A DNA stretch of 47,912 bases from M55B112 sp040903745 (GTDB taxonomy: Bacteria; Bacteroidota; Bacteroidia; Bacteroidales; GCA-2748055): contig JBBDUV010000033.1 in NCBI GenBank assembly GCA_040903745.1, positions 1 to 47,912 on the forward strand. Reading direction: 5' to 3'. Positions 35,641 to 41,577 of this stretch are shown piece after piece. The first letter of the stretch is position 1, and the number at the start of each line of letters is the position of its first letter. A program made the translations under genes and the position numbers. The notes under the pieces are model-generated. The model did not search any database. It was not told where the DNA came from and saw nothing but the letters and a program-made list of their open reading frames with translations.

Positions 35641-36201
35641 ATGGATATCAACATTAAAAATATGGTTTGCAACCGCTGTATCATGGTGGTGAAACAAATA
35701 TTCGAACAAGCAGGTATGACGGTTGCAGATATTAATTTGGGAATGGTAAAAATTGAAGATGAACTTACGCCGGTACAATCGGATTTTATTGACCGGGAAC
35801 TGACAAAAGCGGGTTTTGAAATTATCAGTGATGAAACGGCGCGACTTGTTGAACAGATAAAAACCATCACCATTGAATTTGTTTACAAATCGGAAGATAT
35901 AGGGAAAGTTAATTTTTCTTCTTATCTCACTTCAAAACTGAATAAAGATTACGGGCATCTCAGCACCCTGTTTTCATCGTTAGCCGGCATTACCATTGAA
36001 AAATACCTCATCAATCTAAAAATTGAGCTGGTAAAAGAGATGCTGGTATATGATCAAAAAACACTAAGTGAAATTGCCTGGGAAATGGGGTACAGCAGCG
36101 TGGCCTATTTGTCAAGGCAGTTTAAAAATATAACCGGGTTTACCCCATCACATTTCAAAAAATTTGGGAAACAGAAGCGAAAATCGATTGATAATGTCTG
36201 A
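35641..36201 (+). CDS. AraC family regulator with N-terminal HMA-like metal-sensing domain
   Basis: A 186-residue regulator. Residues 1-70 resemble a heavy-metal-associated ferredoxin fold: MDINIKNMVCNRCIMVVKQI with an MxCxxC motif (Cys10, Cys13) at the place where HMA domains bind Cu(I). Residues about 85-180 are an AraC-type double helix-turn-helix (LSEIAWEMGYSSVAYLSRQF for the second HTH, FKNITGFTPSHFKKF at the end). It is much shorter than classical AraC and lacks a cupin domain. Matching tandem sites directly downstream (36211-36242) and again at 39744-39775 are probable targets. A role as copper-responsive activator is inferred. RBS: AAGGAAAT. Confidence 0.85.
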   Translation: MDINIKNMVCNRCIMVVKQIFEQAGMTVADINLGMVKIEDELTPVQSDFIDRELTKAGFEIISDETARLVEQIKTITIEFVYKSEDIGKVNFSSYLTSKLNKDYGHLSTLFSSLAGITIEKYLINLKIELVKEMLVYDQKTLSEIAWEMGYSSVAYLSRQFKNITGFTPSHFKKFGKQKRKSIDNV

Positions 36202-36210
36202 AAACTGAAA

Positions 36211-36270
36211 ATTGTATAAACTATTCAACGAATTGTCTAACAACTTAATAACATGATCATGGTATCTTTG
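36211..36270 (+). promoter_or_regulatory. AraC-type activated promoter for the redox trio
   Basis: Direct repeats ATTGTATAAAC (36211-36221) and ATTGTCTAACA (36232-36242) are 21 bp apart, the two-turn spacing used by AraC-family dimers. The second repeat starts 31 bp before TATCTTTG (36263-36270), an exact TAnnTTTG -7 box. The same arrangement with identical spacings occurs at 39744-39803. There is no -33 element, as expected for an activator-dependent promoter. A perfect 10-bp palindrome CATGATCATG lies at 36252-36261. Confidence 0.65.
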
Positions 36271-36332
36271 AAGTAGTTAAATATTAAAAACTAAGTATCA
36301 TAAAAACAGAAGGAGAATTTAATAGGAGAAAA

Positions 36333-36401
36333 ATGAACGAAATACCGGAAAAATATTTTAATGAAAATGACAAAAATTATTTCAAAACAGAATTTATCTG
36401 A
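36333..36401 (+). CDS. Possible 22-codon leader ORF overlapping the NfnA-like start
   Basis: ATG at 36333 is preceded by a good ribosome site (AATAGGAGAAAA), better than that of the downstream gene. The frame ends at TGA 36399-36401, overlapping the NfnA-like start by 41 bp in another frame. It could couple translation or simply be a fortuitous ORF. The peptide has no recognisable features. Confidence 0.25.
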   Translation: MNEIPEKYFNENDKNYFKTEFI

Positions 36402-37188
36402 AAAGGTTGTACAATTAGAAATTGAAGCACCGCGAATTGCAAAAAAGCGCAAAGCAGGACATTTTGTAATTATTAAAATCGGGAACAAGGGTGAGCGCAT
36501 TCCTCTGACTATATCTCAGGCAGATAAAGATAAGGGAACTATCACGCTTGTTGTTCAGGTGGTTGGGGTTACCAGTTATAAGTTATCGAAACTTGGAATT
36601 GGAGAAGAGGTAACCGATGTTGTTGGCCCTTTGGGCAATGCAACTCACATAAGCAAAGTTGGAACAATTTTGTGTGCAGGAGGTGGTGTAGGCATTGCAC
36701 CATTACTGCCTATTGTAGAGGCTATGCATAATGCGGGCAACAGGGTAATATCGGTTTTAGCTGCCCGGAATAAGGAATTGCTCATCCTGAAAAAAGACAT
36801 TTCCGCTTTCTCCGATAAGGTTAATATAGTAACCGACGATGGGAGCTATGGGCATAAAGGATTAGTAACCGAAGGTATGGAAATGGTCATAACACAAGAG
36901 AAAATTGATCAGGCAATAGTTATAGGCCCGGCAATTATGATGAAATATGCTACCATGCTAACCCGAAAATACAACATACCCACATTAGCCAGTCTTAACT
37001 CCATAATGGTTGATGGCACGGGTATGTGCGGAGCTTGCCGGGTATCGGTCGGCGGACGAACAAAATTTGTTTGTGTGGACGGACCCGAATTCAATGCTGA
37101 TGATGTCGATTTTGACGAGTTGCTGGTGCGATTGGGATCCTATACAAAGGAGGAGGCAGAATCATATAAAAAAATATTGACCGGATAA
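36361..37188 (+). CDS. NfnA/SudB-type FAD/NAD-binding subunit (ferredoxin-NADP reductase alpha-like)
   Basis: A 275-residue flavoprotein of the PyrK/NfnA/SudB group. FAD-binding beta-barrel (about 1-100, with RIPLTISQAD), NAD-binding domain starting at GTILCAGGGVGIAPLLPIVE (about 101-120), and a C-terminal 2Fe-2S site with DGTGMCGACRVSVGG and a further Cys in KFVCVDGPEF. With the GltD-like protein encoded next (the genes overlap by one base, TAATG) it should form an NADH-dependent ferredoxin:NADP oxidoreductase or sulfide-dehydrogenase-like complex in the cytoplasm. The start could also be the ATG at 36367. Confidence 0.88.
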   Translation: MKMTKIISKQNLSEKVVQLEIEAPRIAKKRKAGHFVIIKIGNKGERIPLTISQADKDKGTITLVVQVVGVTSYKLSKLGIGEEVTDVVGPLGNATHISKVGTILCAGGGVGIAPLLPIVEAMHNAGNRVISVLAARNKELLILKKDISAFSDKVNIVTDDGSYGHKGLVTEGMEMVITQEKIDQAIVIGPAIMMKYATMLTRKYNIPTLASLNSIMVDGTGMCGACRVSVGGRTKFVCVDGPEFNADDVDFDELLVRLGSYTKEEAESYKKILTG

Positions 37189-38714
37189 TGAACGAAAATA
37201 CACTGGAAACATATAGCGGCAGAAATGAGGAATGGCGTATAAACCTTCGTAAAACATTAAAAACGAAAGAACGGACTGCTATTCCCAGGATAAAAATGCC
37301 TGAAACAGAGCCTTTGGATCGAATCAAAAGTTATATAGAAGTAAATTCAGGGTTGACCGAAGAACAGGCCGTAACTGAAGCGCAGCGTTGTCTCGACTGT
37401 GTTAACCCCACATGTATTGAGGGATGCCCGGTTAATATAAATATTCCCGGCTTTATAAAATCTATTGAAACTGGTAATTTTGATAATGCCATCCGGGTAT
37501 TGAAAGAAACCAATGCTTTGCCTGCCGTGTGTGGCCGCGTTTGTCCACAGGAAATTCAATGTGAGGCCATTTGTTTTTATCACACGAAATTAAAAAAACC
37601 GGCCATTGCCATTGGCCATCTCGAACGTTTTGCTGCCGATTATGCCCGAAAAGAGGGTAAAGCTTTTATACCTGAAATACCAGTAAAAAGAAACTCTAAA
37701 GTGGCCATTACAGGCTCTGGTCCATCAGGCCTGGCCGCTGCCGGTGAACTTGCTATGCTGGGATATCAGGTTACAGTGTTCGAAGCATTGCACGGATTTG
37801 GGGGCGTGTTGAAATATGGAATCCCTGAGTTTAGACTGCCAAATGAAGTTGTGGACTTCGAAATCAATAACTTGAAAAAGCTGGGCGTAAACTTCGAGAA
37901 AAATTTTATAGTTGGGAGAACGGCCGATTTCGATGACCTGAGGGAAGAAGGATTTTCCGCATTTTTTGTTGGTAGCGGAGCAGGATTACCCATGTTTATG
38001 AATATTCCCGGTGAAAATTTTACAGGTATTTTATCAGCCAATGAATATTTGACACGTGTAAATTTAATGGGTGCAAATAAGGATGATCACGATACACCTG
38101 TGCTAAAGGGGAGAAATGTAGCAGTTATCGGCGGGGGAAATACGGCAATGGATTCGGTTAGAACAGCCAGGCGGCTTGGAGCCGGAAAAGCGATGATCAT
38201 ATACAGGAGATCGGAGGATGAAATGCCTGCCAGGGATGAAGAAATTCAACATGCAAAAGAGGAAGGAATTGAATTTCTGACACTTATTAGCCCAGTTGAA
38301 TACTTTGCCGATAAAAACGGAAGGGTAAACAAAATCAATCTGCAAAAAATGAAACTGGGAGAACCCGACAATTCGGGAAGACGGCGGCCTGTTCCTGTTG
38401 AAGGTTCTGAATATTTACTTGAAGCCGATTTAGTGATTGTAAGTATTGGAGTTTCTCCTAACCCGCTTATTCCAATAAGTTTACCTCAGTTAAAGACATC
38501 AAAATGGAAAACGATAACAGTTGATCCGGAAACTATGCAGTCCAGTATTCCTAACTTGTTTGCCGGCGGAGATATTGTTCGCGGGGGAGCAACCGTAATA
38601 CTGGCAATGGGCGATGGCAGGAGGGCAGCAAAAAATATTCACAACTACCTGCAAAAAGAAAGACAACAAAAACAGGCATCGGGAATTAATAAACGTGAAC
38701 AAAATAAAAAATAA
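37188..38714 (+). CDS. GltD-like/NfnB-type NADPH-dependent oxidoreductase (annotated family: homotetrameric glutamate synthase small subunit)
   Basis: A 508-residue protein with N-terminal 4Fe-4S ligands (CLDCVNPTCIEGCPVNI at about 67-83; VCGRVCPQEIQCEAICF at about 111-127), then FAD-binding (ITGSGPSGLAAAGELAMLGY) and NADPH-binding (VIGGGNTAMDSVRTARRLGA) Rossmann motifs. The C-terminal FAD-contact block FAGGDIVRGGATVILAMGDG is also present. This is the architecture of GltD and of the large subunits of NfnAB and SudAB. Lacking a glutamate-synthase large subunit nearby and paired with an NfnA-like gene, it more likely serves electron transfer between NADH, NADPH and ferredoxin. Confidence 0.9.
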   Translation: MNENTLETYSGRNEEWRINLRKTLKTKERTAIPRIKMPETEPLDRIKSYIEVNSGLTEEQAVTEAQRCLDCVNPTCIEGCPVNINIPGFIKSIETGNFDNAIRVLKETNALPAVCGRVCPQEIQCEAICFYHTKLKKPAIAIGHLERFAADYARKEGKAFIPEIPVKRNSKVAITGSGPSGLAAAGELAMLGYQVTVFEALHGFGGVLKYGIPEFRLPNEVVDFEINNLKKLGVNFEKNFIVGRTADFDDLREEGFSAFFVGSGAGLPMFMNIPGENFTGILSANEYLTRVNLMGANKDDHDTPVLKGRNVAVIGGGNTAMDSVRTARRLGAGKAMIIYRRSEDEMPARDEEIQHAKEEGIEFLTLISPVEYFADKNGRVNKINLQKMKLGEPDNSGRRRPVPVEGSEYLLEADLVIVSIGVSPNPLIPISLPQLKTSKWKTITVDPETMQSSIPNLFAGGDIVRGGATVILAMGDGRRAAKNIHNYLQKERQQKQASGINKREQNKK

Positions 38715-38717
38715 AAA

Positions 38718-39710
38718 ATGGCTGATTTAACAACAAACTATCTGGGGATAAACCTAAGAAGTCCGCTTATCGTGGGCAGTTGCGGCTTAACTTCTTCCAT
38801 AGAAAATATAAAACTGATGGAAAAGAATGGTGCAGGCGCTGTTGTTTTAAAATCTGTTTTCGAAGAAGAAATCCATCTTTCCCTCGACAAAAAAATCCGG
38901 GATGCTTCAAAAGACATGCTGCTGTATTACCAATATTCAGAAACATATGACTATTTGGATATCCACACACGTAATGAAGAACTTGAACATTACCTGCAAT
39001 TTATCAGGGATACAAAAAAGAAAGTACTGATTCCGGTAATTGCAAGCATTAATTGTGTTACCGATACAGAATGGACAGTGTTTGCATTAAAAGTTCAGGA
39101 AGCAGGGGCCGATGCGTTGGAAATAAATCTGTTTTTTAATCCTGCCGGTTTCTGGCATGTGGATTACGAAAAAACGGCAATTCAAATCATTGAAAAAATA
39201 CTCGAGACAGTTACAATCCCAGTTTCAGTAAAACTAAGCAGTTATTTCTCCAATTTGGGTTATACAATCCAAAAAATCTGTAAAACCGGCGTTCAGGGTA
39301 TTGTTTTGTTCAACAGGTTTTATTCGGTTGATTTCGACCTTGATAAATTGGCTGTGACTTCTTCTGACCTGTTTAGCTCTCCTAATGAGTATCTCAAATC
39401 ATTGCGCTGGGTAGCTTTGCTTTCAGATAAAATCGATTGCAGCCTCGCGGCCTCGGGAGGGGTTTATACGGGAGAAGCAGCTTTAAAACAGGTTCTTGCC
39501 GGAGCCGATACCGTACAGGTAGTTTCAGCCTTGTACAGGAATAAAATTGAGTATTTAAATAATATTCTCGCAGAAATGGAAGAATGGTTGGATAAGAAAG
39601 GATTTAATTCAATAAAACAGATAAAAGGGAAACTGAGTTATAAAAATGTTGAAAATCCTGAGATTTTTGAAAGGATGCAGTTTATGAAGTATTATGGAGG
39701 GATATTTTAA
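38718..39710 (+). CDS. Dihydroorotate dehydrogenase-like FMN protein
   Basis: A 330-residue TIM-barrel flavoprotein of the class 1 dihydroorotate dehydrogenase/PreA superfamily (NYLGINLRSPLIVGSCGLTS at the N-terminus; SVKLSSYFSN and GVYTGEAALKQVLAGADTVQ as phosphate/FMN-binding blocks). Such DHOD-like proteins are common in Bacteroidales outside pyr operons, often next to ferredoxin-dependent oxidoreductases. The substrate is unknown. It starts 4 bp after the GltD-like gene and ends the probable three-gene transcript from the AraC-type promoter at 36263. Confidence 0.86.
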   Translation: MADLTTNYLGINLRSPLIVGSCGLTSSIENIKLMEKNGAGAVVLKSVFEEEIHLSLDKKIRDASKDMLLYYQYSETYDYLDIHTRNEELEHYLQFIRDTKKKVLIPVIASINCVTDTEWTVFALKVQEAGADALEINLFFNPAGFWHVDYEKTAIQIIEKILETVTIPVSVKLSSYFSNLGYTIQKICKTGVQGIVLFNRFYSVDFDLDKLAVTSSDLFSSPNEYLKSLRWVALLSDKIDCSLAASGGVYTGEAALKQVLAGADTVQVVSALYRNKIEYLNNILAEMEEWLDKKGFNSIKQIKGKLSYKNVENPEIFERMQFMKYYGGIF

Positions 39711-39743
39711 GTCGGATAGAAGAAGGGAAATAAACATTTGAAA

Positions 39744-39803
39744 ATCGTATAAAACAATTAAATAATTGTGTAACACGTTAACGGAAGACATCCTGTACAT
39801 TTG
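39744..39803 (+). promoter_or_regulatory. Second AraC-type activated promoter, upstream of the HMBD/Met-rich/DUF302 genes
   Basis: Direct repeats ATCGTATAAAA (39744-39754) and ATTGTGTAACA (39765-39775) are again 21 bp apart, and the second begins exactly 31 bp before the -7 box TACATTTG (39796-39803). Over the 43 bases beginning 5 bp before the first repeat, 33 are identical to the element at 36206-36248. The intervening DNA up to the -7 box is not conserved, which argues for selection on the sites rather than simple duplication. Confidence 0.65.
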
Positions 39804-39827
39804 TACTGACAACATAAAAAAAGAGTT

Positions 39828-40085
39828 ATGAAAAATTTAAAGGAATTATTTACAAAAGGAAAAAGGAACAGGGATGACACGCATCCGGGTTACGGAAAGA
39901 CCCAGTTCGCGCACCAACATGGGCATGAAAATAAAACAATGTCAAAAACAGTCTATCAATGCCCCATGAAATGCGAAGGGGATAAAACCTATAATGCCCC
40001 GGGAAACTGCCCGGTTTGTAACATGAAACTGGTTGCTGTGAAAAGCAGTACTGGTTCACATGGACATTCACAAGGATGCTGCTAA
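39828..40085 (+). CDS. Small heavy-metal-binding domain (HMBD) protein
   Basis: An 85-residue cytoplasmic protein (no signal peptide) with a basic N-terminus, a His-containing linker (QFAHQHGHEN) and one HMBD: YQCPMKCEGDKTYNAPG followed by NCPVCNMKLV (about 43-69). It ends in HGHSQGCC, adding further ligands. Probably a copper chaperone or buffer. The same domain is repeated in the adaptor and twice in the P-type ATPase. It is the first gene after the second AraC-type promoter. Confidence 0.8.
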   Translation: MKNLKELFTKGKRNRDDTHPGYGKTQFAHQHGHENKTMSKTVYQCPMKCEGDKTYNAPGNCPVCNMKLVAVKSSTGSHGHSQGCC

Positions 40086-40116
40086 GAAATTTACTAATCA
40101 CTTAAAATTTAATAGT

Positions 40117-40641
40117 ATGAAAGCAATAACAATTTTTATTTCGATGCTTACGGTTTTGGTTTTTAACGTAAACGGCCAAAACACAGATGTAAAAGGGTTA
40201 CTTGATAACCAGGAAACACGTACAGAGATTTTTAATGCCATTTCGGGCGATCATCAACTGATGATGGATTTTATGAAAGTGGCTAAGGAAAATGAACATG
40301 GCGCGATGATGATGCGCAACGCAGAAAACCACCAAATGAAAAAAATGGGATCGAAAAAAGGTGGCATGATTGGAATGAATGATGAACATCAAATGATGGG
40401 CATGATGAAAGACAATCCTGAAATGATGCAAAAAATGATGGGTAATATGATGGAAATGTGCGAAAAAGATTCTGCTATGTGCAGTCAGATGGCAAACATG
40501 ATGACAGAACATCCCAAAATGATGAAGATGTGCATGCAGAAAATGAAGGAAAAAGGCATGATGGGAGCGGATGGGAAAATGAAAATGATGAATCCTGATA
40601 AAGAATCAGGAAAAAAAGAAAAACACGAACATAACCATTAA
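40117..40641 (+). CDS. Met-rich exported protein, probable copper sponge
   Basis: The ATG at 40117 starts a signal peptide (KAITIFISMLTVLVFNVNGQ). An upstream in-frame ATG at 40060 overlaps the previous gene and gives no signal peptide. The 174-residue protein is extraordinarily rich in Met (for example MMQKMMGNMMEMCEK, MMTEHPKMMKMCMQKM), with a few Cys and a His-containing end (KEKHEHNH). Met-rich clusters bind Cu(I)/Ag(I), so periplasmic copper sequestration is likely. The long ORF on the opposite strand (His-rich) is an artefact of ATG repeats. Confidence 0.78.
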   Translation: MKAITIFISMLTVLVFNVNGQNTDVKGLLDNQETRTEIFNAISGDHQLMMDFMKVAKENEHGAMMMRNAENHQMKKMGSKKGGMIGMNDEHQMMGMMKDNPEMMQKMMGNMMEMCEKDSAMCSQMANMMTEHPKMMKMCMQKMKEKGMMGADGKMKMMNPDKESGKKEKHEHNH

Positions 40642-40652
40642 AATAATGTATC

Positions 40653-41039
40653 ATGAATTATTACATTAACAAAACAGTTACAGCCTCGTTCGACGAAGCT
40701 ATTGAACAGGTAACCGAAGCCTTAAAAAAGGAGGGTTTTGGCGTACTTTCCGAGATTGATATTCAGGAAAAATTTAAAGAGAAACTGGATGTTGATTTCA
40801 GGAAATACAGAATCCTGGGTGCATGTAACCCGGCTAGTGCATACAAAGCGTTGCAACAGGAAGATAAGATTGGCACCATGCTACCCTGCAATGTTATTCT
40901 ACAGGAAACAGGTGAAAACAAGGTCGAAGTAGCTGCCGTTAATCCGGTAGCATCAATGATGGCGGTAAAGAATAAACAGGTTGCAGAAGTTGCAGAAGAG
41001 ATTAAAATAAAACTCGAACGGGTTATCAAATCACTATAA
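40653..41039 (+). CDS. DUF302 domain protein
   Basis: A 128-residue protein matching DUF302: TVTASFDEAIEQVTEALKKE at the start, FGVLSEIDIQEKFKEKL, the conserved LGACNPASAYKALQQED, and LPCNVILQETGENKVEVAAV. No signal peptide is visible. DUF302 proteins are often linked to metal or sulfur stress, and the two Cys (in GACNP and LPCN) may be functional. It lies 11 bp after the Met-rich gene, so they are probably co-transcribed from 39803. Confidence 0.88.
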   Translation: MNYYINKTVTASFDEAIEQVTEALKKEGFGVLSEIDIQEKFKEKLDVDFRKYRILGACNPASAYKALQQEDKIGTMLPCNVILQETGENKVEVAAVNPVASMMAVKNKQVAEVAEEIKIKLERVIKSL

Positions 41040-41176
41040 AGCAATAGATGCTATTATGAAAAAAACAACCTCCTAGCTGAGCTGTCGAGGTATAGTGAGA
41101 AACGTTTTTCTTTCGAAGTTGAGCTTCGGGGAATTAACTTTATGAGATTAAAAACTAAAAAAGAAGGGAGTTTATT

Positions 41177-41395
41177 ATGCATTACAGTCTTGAAGGAATG
41201 GGTTTGGCAATGGGGTGGTGGTGGATCATCGGCCTTATCATTGTTGTAACAATTGTTTGGTTGGTGATAAATTCAATGAATAAAAAGAAGAATCCCCATC
41301 CCGGTAAATCACCAATGGATATTTTGAAAGAAAGATATGCCAGAGGCGAAATAGTAAAAGAGGAATTTGAAGAACGTAAGAAAGATTTAATGTAA
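41177..41395 (+). CDS. SHOCT domain small membrane protein
   Basis: A 72-residue protein with one N-terminal transmembrane helix (WWWIIGLIIVVTIVWLVI) and a C-terminal SHOCT motif (PMDILKERYARGEIVKEEF). Preceded by a good ribosome site (GAAGGGAG). Such proteins are common companions of copper ATPase genes. Function unknown. The 137-bp gap upstream (41040-41176) has no coding signal or clear promoter. Confidence 0.82.
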   Translation: MHYSLEGMGLAMGWWWIIGLIIVVTIVWLVINSMNKKKNPHPGKSPMDILKERYARGEIVKEEFEERKKDLM

Positions 41396-41432
41396 GATTG
41401 TTTGAGCAAGTTAATGTTTGGGCAAGTTGCAA

Positions 41433-41570
41433 ATGAGTGAACACAAAAAATACAGTCTATCACTTACGGGCTAAGTTTCTCTGGGTACCGGAGTTATGAG
41501 TGGCCTTTATTTACTTTGGAGAAAAATGGTTCCTGACCCGAAACAAGCATTAATTGGAATTTCAAAATGA
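41433..41570 (+). pseudogene. Possible small membrane ORF with in-frame stop
   Basis: From ATG 41433 the frame reads MSEHKKYSLSLTG, then TAA (41472-41474), then continues in the same frame as VSLGTGVMSGLYLLWRKMVP and on to TGA 41568-41570, 7 bp before the ATPase start. The post-stop part has a plausible membrane helix. This may be a nonsense-mutated small gene or chance. No ribosome site is evident. Confidence 0.2.
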
Positions 41571-41577
41571 ATAAAAC

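Noticed and set aside
37188..38714. True glutamate synthase small subunit
   Set aside because: No large-subunit gene is nearby, and the partner is an NfnA/SudB-like flavoprotein. An NfnB/SudA-like role is more likely, though the family name is shared.
40198..40512. His-rich minus-strand ORF opposite the Met-rich gene
   Set aside because: ATG codons read as CAT (His) on the other strand. The plus-strand protein has a signal peptide and operon context.
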